This document shows positions 1 to 10,938 of a stretch of 64,000 bases of DNA, piece after piece; the first letter of the stretch is position 1, and each line of letters begins with the position of its first letter. Source of the stretch: Incurvaria masculella (lineage: Eukaryota; Arthropoda; Insecta; Lepidoptera; Incurvariidae); NCBI GenBank assembly GCA_946894095.1, contig OX335665.1:9744001-9808000 (forward strand), written 5' to 3'. Under the pieces are notes generated by a model. The model saw only the letters and a list, made by a program, of their open reading frames with translations. It made no database searches and had not been told where the DNA came from. Both the position numbers and the translations under genes were made by a program.

Positions 1-149
1 AATTTGCCCTCTTTTACCCCCTTCAATACCCCCAACAGTTCAATTAAAAAAAAACCTCTCATACTGAGCAATCTCACCCGTAAAGAAAGCTACTGTAACT
101 AAAAAATCACATTTCTGGGTTCGCGGGCTTAAGAAATTCGATGTTTGTT

Positions 150-362
150 GTATTTAAGTACCAAACTACTGAACCGATTTTGATAAAAAAAAAATGGGAC
201 CAACTAGAAAGTATACCCTTTCGAACAAAAAAAGATTTTTTCAAATCGGTTCAGGGGTCTTCGAGTAATCGGTGAACATACATAAAAAAAAAAAGAGAAA
301 AAAAAAAAAAAAAAAGATTCCGACGAATTGAGAACCTCCTCCTTTTTTTCGAAGTCGGTTAA
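150..362. repeat. Interspersed repeat ending in a GAAGTCGGTT motif
   Basis: An AT-rich block contains short phrases (AACCGATTTTGAT near 172, AAATCGGTTCA near 243, GACGAATTGAGAACCTCC near 322, GAAGTCGGTT near 351). The same phrases recur in the same order at 59220-59575. This shows an old dispersed element. Its class is not clear from the sequence, and the poly-A stretches inside make a MITE or retroelement tail both possible. Confidence 0.5.
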
Positions 363-1010
363 AAACGCCTACACAGTTAAAATGCCGCGGCTTTGCAACA
401 CCAGGCTGCCGAGCTTTGTTATATTTAAAAAATCATTGTTTGTACAATATACCTGAATTTCTTATCATATTTGACCCATTTAGTTTATAAAAGTTCATAT
501 CTTTGGTACCGTACCAGACCGGTCAAATGAAATCCGTAGATATTTTAGTAGACAAATCAAATTTATTACTCATAATGCTAGTTACCGGTATAAAGTTTTA
601 CATTATTTTAAACTTTCATAACTATAACAATCCCATGTTTTAAATAAAATTTAGATTAAAAAAACATATAAAGTAAGGTTTTTAGCAATGTTTAGATGAG
701 CGCATTACCTTTACATTCCGTTCTCTATAGTTATAAACACATTGAGAACCAACCAGAGTTTAAAAAAACATAATATTATCAAGAGTTTTTATGCAGTGTT
801 GACATTCTAATATGCACATACCAACTTGAGGAATACCCACGCTCAATATTGACAGGCTCTGGTAATGATTACATATTCCTACTTTTAAAAACTAATTTCT
901 GATGTACGGGTTAACACGACACTTGGCTCAGAATTGGATCCTCCTCCCGCTGCCCTGCGCGGAGCGCTGACCACAGTGTCTGTTAGGTAAATCACTGTAC
1001 CGCGTTTGCT
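363..1010. other. AT-rich non-coding stretch
   Basis: No coding pattern, RNA gene or recognisable repeat is visible here. The stretch is AT-rich with scattered stops in all frames. Confidence 0.5.
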
Positions 1011-1316
1011 TTTTAGGGTTCCGCACCGAAAGGGTGAAAACGGAACCCTATTACTAAGCCTCCGCTGTCCGTCCGTCCGTCCGTCCGTCCGTCCGTCCGT
1101 CCGTCCGTCCGTCCGTCCGTCCGTCCGACCGTCTGTCACAGGGCTGTATCTCATGAACCGTAATAGGTAGGCAGCTGAAATTTTCACCGAGTGTGTATTT
1201 ATTTTGCCGCTATAACAAGGTAAAATAAAAAAATAATAAAAATTAAAGGGGGTCCCCATACAAAAAACGTGATTTTTTGGTGTTGATGGTACGGAACCGA
1301 TGGCCGGTGTTTTTTT
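1011..1316 (-). repeat. Interspersed repeat family X, copy 1, with (GTCC)n expansion
   Basis: This is one of seven copies in the window of a roughly 300-bp repeat. Read on the minus strand it starts near ACCGGCCAAGTGCGAGTC in better copies and ends in a hairpin of AGGGTTCCGT and ACGGAACCCT followed by A residues. This copy has about 15 GTCC units at 1066-1128, longer than in the other copies. The terminal hairpin just before a CTAA end resembles a Helitron 3' end, but that is only a guess. Confidence 0.7.
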
Positions 1317-1654
1317 ACTCCACTTCTCCTCTGGTAAAATGGGAGGTTCTAAGGCACCTAACTCCTACCGCTCAGGTCATGGGTGTGTTTGTTTGAAAGA
1401 TCTCTCAAAAATTGTAGTCGATTTAACTTTGGTTCCCAAAATTTTAAAGGTCCCTATTATACTGTTTTTTCTTTTCTTTTAGTTGGTTCCTGGGATCATG
1501 ACCACAATGCAAAATCAGCTCTATATGGCAAGTTTAAGTTTCAGCAACGCCTCAGCTGATATTGTGCCGCCCTTATCCCACAGTATATAATACAGGGGCA
1601 GTTGTCTAATGGAGTACCATCTATCGTCAACTGTTGTAGTAACAAAAACATTTT

Positions 1655-1900
1655 CTCTGGGAGCCGTGGGGTGGCGCTACTAGGGCCTAATGTGTCGTCA
1701 TATTATCCTGTTTACAGCACCACAGATTACTCATATTAGCACCGAGTTCTTGTATGAGTAAAACAAAGCATAGTATTCCATCAAGTTTGTCTTGCAACCA
1801 TCAATTTTCAAAAATAGTGGCTTTGAAATTTTATTTGGTCGGGAGTGACCTTTTGTGCGATGATTTTGACTGATCTGGCTTTAATCATACACTGAGGTTG
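1655..1900 (-). mobile_element. Decayed arm of the right-edge foldback element family
   Basis: Phrases such as GGGTGGCGCTACTAG, GCACCACAGATTAC and GATTTTGACTGATCTG occur here in the same order as in the right arm at 63470-63887. Many substitutions and losses separate them, so this is an old relative of that foldback family. Confidence 0.55.
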
Positions 1901-2039
1901 CTGTACTCTCGTGCAACAAGTGGTAGCGGCCATGGATTTGATTTGACTTCTCGGAGTGCAGGACAGAGGTATCCTGCACCCTGTATATTACCCCCAAGGA
2001 TTTATAAGCTGCAGCCTACTTACTGCTTATTTACGATCG

Positions 2040-2095
2040 TATTCAGAGTAAACCTGTCAAAACTTAGTACAGGATTAGCACCGGACTAACCATAC
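2040..2095. mobile_element. Left half of an inverted-repeat MITE split by a retrotransposon
   Basis: The segment starts TATTCAGAGT and ends ACTAACCATAC. The matching right half lies at 7371-7430 and ends ACTCTGAATA. Intact relatives at 10939-11086 and 19172-19287 have the two halves joined. The Jockey-type element at 2096-7370 has inserted into it and duplicated the central CTAACCATAC. Confidence 0.8.
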
Positions 2096-2566
2096 CTACG
2101 ACACACACACTTCACAGACGCACGCCGAGCCGGACGCACGCTCGCGCCGATGAGTCAGCATCGCTCGCCGGGAATTCGCCCGGCTCGACGTCGCTTCTGG
2201 GAAGCAAAAGGCACTGCGACTCTGCCTGGCTCTCGCTGTTCTTTTTAGAACAGTGATCCGAATTCGAAGTCGACTCTGTTGTCGGTACGGCACAGTGAAC
2301 CTTGGGCCGGACTGTAGGCACACGCCGAAGCTCTTACCTTTCCCGGTAGGGCTGAGCAACCAAGGCTAGCTGTGCTTCACTGCCGGAGCAGATCCCACCC
2401 TCCCTTCCCAATAATCCCGTCTCACCTTCTGTTTGGTTGTCGTCCACGGACGGCCTCCTCGGATTGTGAGCCTATAGGTACACACCCTTCACAAAGGGAC
2501 TCAGGTACACACCCTTCACCAAGGGGATAGTTTTCTCACAGTAGGCACTGGTAAGTCCCCCCAAAG

Positions 2567-4159
2567 ATGGCGGCGGTCACGCCGACCCCCGCCATGAAAT
2601 GGTTTTTTACCCTCCCTAAGGAGAGGCAGGACATCCTTTTCGAGAGGGAGCAGCCCACAGATGTACCGATGACCGGCGATGAGTCAGACGGCAGTGCCTC
2701 TGACTCATCGACGCGCACCCTTAAAGGAGGATACTCGGCGAACGAGTCCGAGGACGGCGGCGGTGACGGTTTCACGACCGTCACACGCAAAAGAAAACGC
2801 CTATCCCGTTTCGCCCGGGATTCGCCCCTCTCGCCCTCGCCCTGCCCCTCTCCCCTTCCAGAGAGACGCGCCCCCGAGGCGACGGACACCGTCGCCAGCC
2901 CGCCCCTTAGCCCGACACCAAAGTCGGCAAAGAAGAGCGCGGCGGCGGTGCCCGCCGCCCCCCCCACCCCGCCCCCGCCCCCGCCCGCGCGGCCGGCGTC
3001 GAGCACTTCCGCCGAGCCGCCGGCTCCCGCGCCTCGAGGGCCGAAGGCCCCGCCTCCGATTTTTATCCAGGACAAACAGTCCTGGAACAAAATCTCTTCG
3101 GCCCTCAAGGCCAAGAACATTAATTTTACGGGTGCCCAGAACACCCAGCAAGCCATCAAGGTCACGGTACCTTCGACCACCGACTTTCGGACGCTCACGG
3201 CGTTCCTTCAAAGAGAGAAGATTGGGTTCCATACCTACACTCTCGAGGAGGAACGCATGCTGCGCGTGGTGATCAGAGGGATACCAAAAGAGATCCGAAA
3301 GGAAGAGATCCGGGAGGATCTCGTCAGCCAGGGTCTACCCGTGCAAGAAGTGCACAGGCTCACTAGCCGCAAGGACAAGAGCCCTCTGGACCTTGTCCTT
3401 GTGGTCCTAGACCACAGCGAAGAAGGCAAGCGCATTTTCGCCGTCAGGACCGTGTGCCACATGGGTGGACTCCGATTTGAGAAGCCCTACAAAACGGGAC
3501 TTGTTGGTCAGTGCCACAAGTGCCAAAAGTACGGGCATACCTCCCGGAACTGCTTCGCCCGACCCAGGTGCGTGAAATGCCTAGGTGATCATGGCACCCA
3601 GGACTGTTCCCGCACCAGGGAATCGGTCGAACCCCCGGCGTGCGTCCTCTGCGGGCAAGCTGGGCACCCGGCCAACTACCGCGGATGCAAAAGAGCTCCG
3701 CAGAGGACCAAGAAAGGATCTCAGACCTCCCGCCCTGCTGGGCGGAGGGCACCCCCCGCGCCCTCAGCGCCGCCCGCGCCCGCCACTACATATGTGCCGG
3801 CACCCCTCCCCCTCTCCAACCCGTGGAAGGAGCGTGCTCCGAAGGTAGCGAGCCCGCCCCCCACCACGTCGGCGGCGCCGGCTATAGGCACCTCGCCACC
3901 AGCTCTACCACGGGCCTCTGAACCTGCCCCGAAGAGACCGACTTTGGTTCCGGGTGCCGCAACAGGCGGCGCCCGGAATCCTCTCGGGGCCGGGTCGAGA
4001 CTCGCGTATGTGGCATCCCTCCTCAAGGGCGGTATCCTCGACCAGATCGAGGCCGAACTAGAGAAGGAGACTGGCGACGGCATGGCCACGATCAATGTGT
4101 GCTTGAAATACAAGCACATCATCGACGCCCTCGGCGGCAGACCGACTTCACACAACTGA
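2567..4159 (+). CDS. Jockey-type ORF1, nucleic-acid-binding Gag-like protein
   Basis: This 530-residue ORF encodes the RNA-binding partner of the element, which in this family coats the element RNA and takes part in forming the RNP. Residues 1-165 are low complexity, rich in Pro, Ala, Ser and charged residues. Residues about 225-310 look like the pre-C2HC domain found before zinc knuckles in Jockey-like ORF1 proteins. Three CCHC knuckles follow: one starts at C316 (CHKCQKYGHTSRNC), one near residue 336 (CVKCLGDHGTQDC, one residue shorter than the classic spacing) and one from C359 to C374. The tail is Pro-rich. The ATG has a good context (A at -3, G at +4). It ends 10 nt before ORF2, which is in another frame. 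Confidence 0.92.
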   Translation: MAAVTPTPAMKWFFTLPKERQDILFEREQPTDVPMTGDESDGSASDSSTRTLKGGYSANESEDGGGDGFTTVTRKRKRLSRFARDSPLSPSPCPSPLPERRAPEATDTVASPPLSPTPKSAKKSAAAVPAAPPTPPPPPPARPASSTSAEPPAPAPRGPKAPPPIFIQDKQSWNKISSALKAKNINFTGAQNTQQAIKVTVPSTTDFRTLTAFLQREKIGFHTYTLEEERMLRVVIRGIPKEIRKEEIREDLVSQGLPVQEVHRLTSRKDKSPLDLVLVVLDHSEEGKRIFAVRTVCHMGGLRFEKPYKTGLVGQCHKCQKYGHTSRNCFARPRCVKCLGDHGTQDCSRTRESVEPPACVLCGQAGHPANYRGCKRAPQRTKKGSQTSRPAGRRAPPAPSAPPAPATTYVPAPLPLSNPWKERAPKVASPPPTTSAAPAIGTSPPALPRASEPAPKRPTLVPGAATGGARNPLGAGSRLAYVASLLKGGILDQIEAELEKETGDGMATINVCLKYKHIIDALGGRPTSHN

Positions 4160-4169
4160 CGGACTTCCA

Positions 4170-7103
4170 ATGGATGTACAACCCACATCCTCTCCCTCCC
4201 AAAGGATAAAGCCAAGAGCCTTATCCATTGTGTACTTCAACGCGAATGGACTCAAAACCCAGCGCGATGAAGTACACGATCTCCTGTCCAAATATCAAGT
4301 CGATGTGATGCTAGTGCAAGAGACCTTCTTGAAACCTAGCATATGCGACCCAAAAATAGCAGGATACGCTATCGTCCGAAACGACCGGTTGAACGGCCGC
4401 CTCGGCGGTACGCTCATCTACTACAGAAGGTCTCTGCACTGCGTTCCCATCGACCCTCCTGCCCTGACGAACATAGAAGCATCAGTCTGCCAAATAGCAA
4501 TGACCGGCCATCAGCCGATAACCCTAGCCTCAGTCTATCTCAGCGGTGGCAAAGAGGTACTCGAGAGTGACATCGAGGCACTCCTTAACCTAGGTGACTC
4601 TGTCCTTCTGGCAGGGGACCTAAATGCCAAGCACGCACGTTGGACATCCAACTACACCAACCCGAACGGGAGCCGCCTCGATGCACTGGTCGACAAGTGC
4701 CACTTTGACATCATAGCTCCTATGACGCCCACTCACTATCCCTGGAATCCTGATCACAGACCTGACGTCCTCGACATAGCCCTCCTGAAAAACGTAGCAC
4801 TCAGGCTGGGACTCCTAACGACGCTACACGAACTAGACTCGGACCACAGACCTGTACACCTTAAGCTAGGAGCGCAGACTGATGTCCTCCCTCCGACCAA
4901 GACAATAACTGACTGGCGCAAGCTCACCACGATCCTCCAGACCATGTCGTCGCCCCACCTGGATAGGATCCCCAACGTGTTGACTTCGGGCGAAGAGGCA
5001 ACGCTGGCGGTCGAGGCCCTAACAGAACACCTTCAAACCTCCATCAAGGAGTGCTCCAGACAGATACCAGCGGCAAACGATCGCCGCTGGGAACTGCCTG
5101 ACGATATTAGGAACCTGCTTAGGGCCAAGAACAGAGCCATGCGTGACTATAGTTTCTTCCCCTCAGACGAAAACCGTATACAGATGCGTGCCCTGCAGAG
5201 AGAGGTCAGGCACTGCATGTCTGAGCTCAGAAACAATAGTTGGGAAAACCTATTGGGGGAGATACGTCCCTCCCACCAAGCATACTGGGGGTTGGCGAGG
5301 GCCCTCAAGTCAGACACTGTCTCAACCATGCCGCCCCTGGCAAGGGCGGATGGGACAGTCGCCTTCCTCGATGAGGAGAAGGCAGAGCTACTCGCCGACT
5401 CCCTCGAAGCCCAATGCTCCCCTAGCCTCCAGCCAGTGGATGCACGGCACGTTGACCAGGTCAACGAGGAGGTAGAGCGGAGGACTTCACTCCCTCCCAC
5501 AGCCCTTCTACCCGAAGTCACTATTGATGAGGTTCAAACCCTCATCAAGAACCTCCGACCCCGAAAAGCCCCGGGTGCTGACGGCATCTCAAATAAGGTT
5601 CTCAAGAACCTTCCAGTCAACCTTATTGTCCTCTTAGTCCACATTTTCAATGCAGCCCTGCAAAGCTGCACGTTCCCAGCGGCTTGGAAGGTGGCCACCG
5701 TAATAGGTATCCACAAACCTAACAAGCACCGCTCGGAACCTTCCAGTTACCGCCCCATCAGCCTCCTATCCTCTCTGGGGAAGATCTATGAGCGAGTAAT
5801 CCTAGCCCGACTGAAGGATTACATCGACTCATCGAACCTCCTCATCAACGAGCAGTTTGGCTTTCGCGCCAAACACTCTTGCATCCAACAAGTACACCGC
5901 ATCACGGAGTACAACCTCAAGGGCCTCACCCAACGCCGTCACACCAAAAGCACGGGAGCACTCTTCTTCGACGTAGCGAAGGCATTCGACAAAGTCTGGC
6001 ATAGCGGCTTGTTATACAAGCTGTACCGTCTACGGGTGCCAGACAGACTGGTTCTCATCCTCCGGGACTATCTCAGAGAACGAAGCTTTCGTTACAGAGT
6101 CGAAGGGGCGCTCTCGTCGCCCCATCCTATTCGAGCCGGAGTTCCGCAAGGCTCCGTGCTATCCCCCACGCTCTATTCTCTCTATACCAACGACATTCCG
6201 CGTGTGCGGGATGTCGAGCTGGCTCTATTCGCAGATGACACTGCCCTCTACCGGACAGGTCCATCTGCGGTCACGATCTGCAGACACCTCCAGAGAGGAG
6301 CCAACGCCCTGGGCGATTGGTTCCTCAGATGGAGGATCGAAGTGAACCCCGAAAAAAGTGCAGCAATGTACTTCAGCCGGGGCTCCTCACGACCAGATCG
6401 CACCCTCCCTCCCATCACCCTTCTTGGTCGGCCCATCCCATGGGTGGAGCAGACCAAGTACCTGGGCGTCACCCTCGACAGTGGGATGACGTTCAAACCC
6501 CATATCAAGCGCGTGCGTGACCACGCCGCGTTTGTCCTAGGCCGTCTCTATCCTATGCTAGGCAGGAAGAGTAAAATGTCCCTTAGAAATAAGGTGACAA
6601 TTTACAAAACCTGCATCCGTCCCATCTTCTCCTACGCCAGTGTGGTCTTTGCGCATGTAGCAAAGACCAACCTGAAGCCCCTCCAGACCCTCCAGAACCG
6701 CTTCATGCGACAGGCGACTGGTGCCCCCCTCTACGTGCGGAACGTCAATCTCCATCGGGACCTTGGCCTTCCAACCGTAGCCCAACACTTCAAAGAAGCC
6801 TCTACCCGCTACTTTGAAGGGATCCCTTCCCACCCGAATCCGCTGCTCGTGAAGGCGGCAACGTACGCCACCTTCCCGAGCATCCGACCCATCCCACCGC
6901 ACAGACGTCGCCCTCGTCACGTCCTGGTCGACCCAGACGACGAGACGACCGTCCTCAACGCGGCCCTAGCACCGCCACCATGTCCTTCCCGCTCCCGTCC
7001 CCGACTCAGGACGAGCAGGCCCCGCTGTACTTTCAGCAGGTTCCGGCACGTCCCAGGTCGCTTCTCCCCGACACGCCCCAGCGCTTCACGCAACGTCCCT
7101 TAG
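4170..7103 (+). CDS. Jockey-type ORF2, endonuclease and reverse transcriptase
   Basis: This 977-residue polyprotein would nick the target and reverse-transcribe the element RNA. The AP-like endonuclease covers about residues 18-232, with the expected motifs: NANGL near 24-28, the QET glutamate at 51, GDLNAKH near 149-155 and SDHRP near 224-228. The reverse transcriptase covers about 460-740, with RKAPGADGI from 465, the first catalytic aspartate near 601 in FFDVAKAFD, AGVPQGSVLSP, and FADD at 687-690. No RNase H domain is visible, and the length fits the Jockey clade. The last 60 residues are Arg/Pro-rich. The ORF1 stop and this ATG are 10 nt apart in different frames, so translation by reinitiation is likely but not shown. 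Confidence 0.94.
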   Translation: MDVQPTSSPSQRIKPRALSIVYFNANGLKTQRDEVHDLLSKYQVDVMLVQETFLKPSICDPKIAGYAIVRNDRLNGRLGGTLIYYRRSLHCVPIDPPALTNIEASVCQIAMTGHQPITLASVYLSGGKEVLESDIEALLNLGDSVLLAGDLNAKHARWTSNYTNPNGSRLDALVDKCHFDIIAPMTPTHYPWNPDHRPDVLDIALLKNVALRLGLLTTLHELDSDHRPVHLKLGAQTDVLPPTKTITDWRKLTTILQTMSSPHLDRIPNVLTSGEEATLAVEALTEHLQTSIKECSRQIPAANDRRWELPDDIRNLLRAKNRAMRDYSFFPSDENRIQMRALQREVRHCMSELRNNSWENLLGEIRPSHQAYWGLARALKSDTVSTMPPLARADGTVAFLDEEKAELLADSLEAQCSPSLQPVDARHVDQVNEEVERRTSLPPTALLPEVTIDEVQTLIKNLRPRKAPGADGISNKVLKNLPVNLIVLLVHIFNAALQSCTFPAAWKVATVIGIHKPNKHRSEPSSYRPISLLSSLGKIYERVILARLKDYIDSSNLLINEQFGFRAKHSCIQQVHRITEYNLKGLTQRRHTKSTGALFFDVAKAFDKVWHSGLLYKLYRLRVPDRLVLILRDYLRERSFRYRVEGALSSPHPIRAGVPQGSVLSPTLYSLYTNDIPRVRDVELALFADDTALYRTGPSAVTICRHLQRGANALGDWFLRWRIEVNPEKSAAMYFSRGSSRPDRTLPPITLLGRPIPWVEQTKYLGVTLDSGMTFKPHIKRVRDHAAFVLGRLYPMLGRKSKMSLRNKVTIYKTCIRPIFSYASVVFAHVAKTNLKPLQTLQNRFMRQATGAPLYVRNVNLHRDLGLPTVAQHFKEASTRYFEGIPSHPNPLLVKAATYATFPSIRPIPPHRRRPRHVLVDPDDETTVLNAALAPPPCPSRSRPRLRTSRPRCTFSRFRHVPGRFSPTRPSASRNVP

Positions 7104-7370
7104 TTGCACAATACACCACACACACTTTTCAGGCTCGTGCGCCTTTTGCGCCCGCCAAACGACCGGCTATCCTTTTTAACGCCGACAGGCCAAAGGACAT
7201 TAGGGGGGTGTTTTAGTGGGTAGGTCTGGCCTAGGGTTAGGTTAGACTCGCCAACCAGTCCCACATAACCTGATTCCGGAATCAGGTATGCGTAAAGCAT
7301 TTCACCTCCCCAGCCTCTTGCAGCCTCCGCTGGGCTACAAGGAGGTTCGGAAAAAAAAAAAAAAAAAAAA

Positions 7371-7430
7371 CTAACCATACAAAAACCGGTTAAGTCCGGC
7401 GTATTCAATTTGGTCCGCCCACTCTGAATA
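7371..7430. mobile_element. Right half of the split MITE
   Basis: It begins with the duplicated CTAACCATAC and ends GTCCGCCCACTCTGAATA, the inverted complement of the TATTCAGAGT end at 2040. Together the two halves give an element of about 105 bp before the retrotransposon arrived. Confidence 0.8.
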
Positions 7431-8289
7431 AAGCTCTCTAATGATAATATGGTACAAATTCACAATTATGTATGTAGATTCAAAAACACAGTTGATAAAC
7501 ATTGGCAAACATTTTTTTACTTACCTACAAAGTGTTGGAAGGCTGTGTATACCTTTTTAATTGGATAGGTAGAAGTAATGTGAGGGCAATCCGTAGCAAC
7601 GCAAGCAGCAATCAATATCTGTTACTTGATCGCGAACTGATAATAATGCCCAATAATCAATAAAGGCAGGTACACCGGGCAGCGGACGCGAGCGAGATAA
7701 GCAAAGCAAGCAACGCAGTAATATTAGATATCTATTGTCTATGGTGCAGCCTCAGAGCTGAAAATGTGATTGTGTTCCAACTAGCGCACTACACAGAGAT
7801 CTCATTTGTTCCTGTTCGTTGATCGTTTTTACAGATTTGTCAAAAAAGCGTTCTTTGATTGAGGTCACACTTGTTCGTTGAAAACAGCCGTTTTAGTCGA
7901 TTTTGGAGAAATCGCTCTATGGTAGCTGTGAAATAAAATTAAAAGAAACAAACTGTACATATAAGTAGATAGTAGGTAGACATATAGTATTGATATTTGA
8001 CTTATGCATTTTAGTTTTTATTGTCATACTGGGCGTATTCGGAGAAGGCTTTGCCGATAGTACGGTGGAGTTACCATGGTAAATGAAGTTGCCGGGTGAA
8101 TAGTCAAATGAGTGATTTAATCTGACGTTCAGTTGCATTTCGAACTATGCTAACTGGTAAATGTAACTTCACTCGGCCGAATAACACGTCGTTTGACACT
8201 TACCATGGTACGAAATCGCAGCCACACGGCGAAAGCATGGACATATAATATGTACAAATTTGAACATGTATCTCAATCGGCAAAAGACG
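7431..8289. other. Non-coding stretch without a recognised feature
   Basis: Short ORFs on both strands lack codon bias or any known motif. No repeat shared with the rest of the window was noticed. Confidence 0.4.
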
Positions 8290-8612
8290 TGGTGAGTTAA
8301 TTCTACGCGTTTGTGGAATCAATTGCCTCTTAACATTAGGGAAAGTGCTTCTTTGTCTATTCTTAACTTAAAATCAATATTATAACAATGTCTGTTTGTT
8401 ATGCATAGTCTTAAGTTATCTAATGTTATCTAAGTCTGATTTTGGTTTTTGGATTTTGTTTAGATTAAAGCAACTTAATGTTTCTTACTACCTCTTAATA
8501 ATTTGTCTAATATTAAGGTTAGCTGTTAGAGATTGCCTTTAGCAATAAGTTCGCCTTTGCATTCTATGTAATAATAGTTGTAAGCAATAAAGAATATGTT
8601 AATTTCATTTCA
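8290..8612 (+). mobile_element. 3' end remnant of a CR1/Jockey-like retroelement
   Basis: A translated phrase resembling TRLWNQLPLNIRESASL, typical of the C-terminal end of CR1- or Jockey-like ORF2 proteins, is followed by AT-rich sequence that ends in the short repeat TTTCATTTCATCAT. No longer frame survives. Confidence 0.45.
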
Positions 8613-8929
8613 TCATCTCTCTATAGTTTTTGGAGGTGATTGAGTCACAAATTCAGACATATATTTCATATACTCTGGTCGTTTTGTTCCCAGCGACTGA
8701 AAATAGATCACGGTTCCATTTTCAACGAAACGGAAGCATCGCGGATTCGTGCGAACGAATGTCATATCACACGAGTCTTTTTCAACGAAGCGTTCAATAG
8801 GATCAACGCAACGAACAAGTGTGAACACCTTTTAAAGCCGATATCGCACACATTACTTGAAAACGAAACGCAAAATGGTGCCTGCACCTCTGAGCGCAGT
8901 TAGGTTCTGGATGTGTGACCATTTTCAAC

Positions 8930-8975
8930 CATTGAGGTGGGCCGTGGTTCGGATTCCACGTAAAACTGTAGGTCT
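8930..8975 (+). mobile_element. SINE body fragment
   Basis: The phrase GTGGTTCGGATTCCACGTAA with AACTGTAGGT after it matches the body of the SINE copy at 18739-18960. A second small piece in reverse orientation lies at 9981-10035. Both are short and diverged. Confidence 0.45.
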
Positions 8976-9111
8976 CCCAATGTAGGCTCACAATAAGTGT
9001 CTCAATTATCTCTAAAAGCCATTATTTTAACCACTCACTACTATATTTTGGCCGTAAAAAATAAAACCTAAATACTTTTTACATAACTATGCCTGTCGCT
9101 TTCGATATCTT

Positions 9112-9745
9112 TCTTACAGACCTCAAAGCGATAATACCATTTACACGTTTTGCTGATGACACCAAATTCTTCGGAGATCCTGTCATAAGCCACCAATTAA
9201 TTCAAGACAACCTCGACCACATCATGCATTGATTGGCTTCTTACACTAAACGCAGCAAAATGTACTGTACTGCACATACGTCCTAAAAATCAGCATCATA
9301 AAACCGCACCGCTAAATATGTAATTGAGGGAACCTTTGTAAACCCTGTCAATGTCAGAAAGATCTCGGTGTAATTGTGTCACAGGACCTTAAATGGGAAC
9401 CACATATTGTAGAAGTCGTAAAAAAAGCAAACTCACTCCTTCATATGATCAGGAAAGCATTATTTTATATGAATTCCGATTTATCCCTTAAACTCTACAA
9501 AACATATGTTCGACCTCTTCTCGAATACTCTTACCAAGTGTGAAATCCCTACTTTATCAAGGACATTGATTTACTTGAGAAGGTCCAGAGGCGGGCAACC
9601 AAGATGGTTCCATCCCTGAGGAACAAGTCATATGGAAGCCGCTTGGACGCACTGGGTCTTACTACATTTGAACAAAAAAGGCAAAGAGGAGACCTCATCG
9701 AAACACAAACGAAAATTTTAAATGGCCATTACGACGTAAAGCGTG
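9112..9745 (+). pseudogene. Degenerate CR1/Jockey-like reverse transcriptase fragment
   Basis: Broken frames read RFADDTKFFGD (the catalytic RT motif), then DLGVIVSQDLKWEPHI, LYKTYVRPLLEYS and LEKVQRRATKM, in the order found in the palm and thumb of non-LTR reverse transcriptases. In-frame stops and frame changes interrupt it, for example after EYSYQV near 9543. The 5' part of the protein is missing. This is a dead 5'-truncated copy of a different element from the intact one at 2096-7370. Confidence 0.75.
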
Positions 9746-10383
9746 TCGTTTTGCGTAACATAAACGAGGCGCGTACTGCAAGCACACGCTGCGCGTTTCG
9801 GACCGCAGTTTATTTTCGTTTGCCTCGTCAGCGCCAAGAGAGGCAAGTTAACTGTTCGCTCCGATTGAAATATATTTAAACGTAAAAAAAATAATGTTGG
9901 TGAAACATGACATTGATTGCTAATACCACACAACTACCAAATAAATTTCATTTAATTTCAGTTTATAAGCAGCGGAAGGGGACACAGTTTTATATGGGTT
10001 TCAAACCACGGTACAGCTCGCATTCATAACGAAATGCACCCAACCAGGTTTATTTCAGATTATTTCAACTCAGAAAGAAAGAAAGTAGGCGAGGATTTTG
10101 GAATTTCGAAATTTTGGAGGTATTTCGGAAACAAAAAAAATTAAGTGTACTTTTACGACTAGCAATATTGAAAAAGTCTTATTTATATTCTTATGAATGT
10201 CAATGGCGAGTAGAAATTAAAAAATAGCAATCAACATACGATCGCAGACTGAGCGTTAACTCAACGCGACTGGGCGGGTCGCAACGGCCGAAGGCGGTAA
10301 GTCCCAACAAACCATAGACAAGTGTACCTCTGCACAAATTCAGCGTTGGGATCGGTACGATACGATATACAAATAATCGTATT

Positions 10384-10890
10384 TTTAGGGTTCCGTACCC
10401 AAAGGGTGAAAACGGAACCCTATTACTAAGCCTCCGTTGTCCTTCCGTCCGTCCGTCTGTCTGTCACAGGGCTGTATCTCATGAACGGTAATAGGTGGGC
10501 AGCTGAAAATTTCACAACGTGTGTATTTATTTTGCCGCTATAACAGCGGCAAAATAAATGAATGAATTCAGTTAACTTGTATTGTTTTTATTATGAATTT
10601 AATGTAGATCCTGAATTGTTTATTTTGATAATTTATTTGACAATTTTGAATTCTATCGATTTTATACTATTCTTAACGTGATTTTATTATGTACCTTTTT
10701 TGACGTGTCTAAGTGTATGATTGTATACCAAAAAAAAAAAAGACCTAATAAAATGAAATGAAACAATAAATAGGTAAAAGTAAAAATAATAAAAAAATAA
10801 GGGGGTCCCCATACAAACAACGTGATTTTTTTGTGTTAATATTGAACGATGGTACGGAACCCTTCGTGTGCAAGTCCGACGCGCACTTGG
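10384..10890 (-). repeat. Interspersed repeat family X, copy 2, with a nested insertion
   Basis: Both ends match family X: AGGGTTCCGTACCC at the left and CGCGCACTTGG at the right. The copy is about 200 bp longer than the others because a non-LTR 3' tail (about 10545-10770) sits between GCCGCTATAAC and AATAAATAGGT, which adjoin in other copies. Confidence 0.7.
10545..10770 (+). mobile_element. 3' tail of a non-LTR retroelement nested in repeat X
   Basis: An AT-rich segment ends in an A-run followed by AATAAAATGAAATGAAA, a tail typical of CR1- or Jockey-like elements. Its position splits a family X copy. No coding part remains. Confidence 0.5.
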
Positions 10891-10938
10891 AAGATTTTTA
10901 CAATGTCATCGAGCGTATCGGTACGATATTAGTATTTA

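Larger units (their letters stand above)
2096..7370 (+). mobile_element. Full-length Jockey-clade non-LTR retrotransposon
   Basis: A 5.3-kb element has a 470-bp 5' UTR (2096-2566), ORF1 (2567-4159), ORF2 (4170-7103), a 267-bp 3' tail and a run of 20 A residues ending at 7370. It is flanked by a target duplication, CTAACCATAC at 2086-2095 and 7371-7380, with one more A shared or ambiguous with the poly-A. ORF2 has an AP-type endonuclease and a reverse transcriptase and no visible RNase H. The ORF1 protein has three CCHC knuckles. Both features fit the Jockey clade. No stop codon or frameshift breaks either ORF, so the copy looks young and may be competent. Confidence 0.93.

Noticed and set aside
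2536..3198. 220-codon minus-strand ORF over the retrotransposon ORF1
   Set aside because: It is the antisense of the GC-rich, Pro/Ala-rich ORF1 N-terminus and has no motif of its own.
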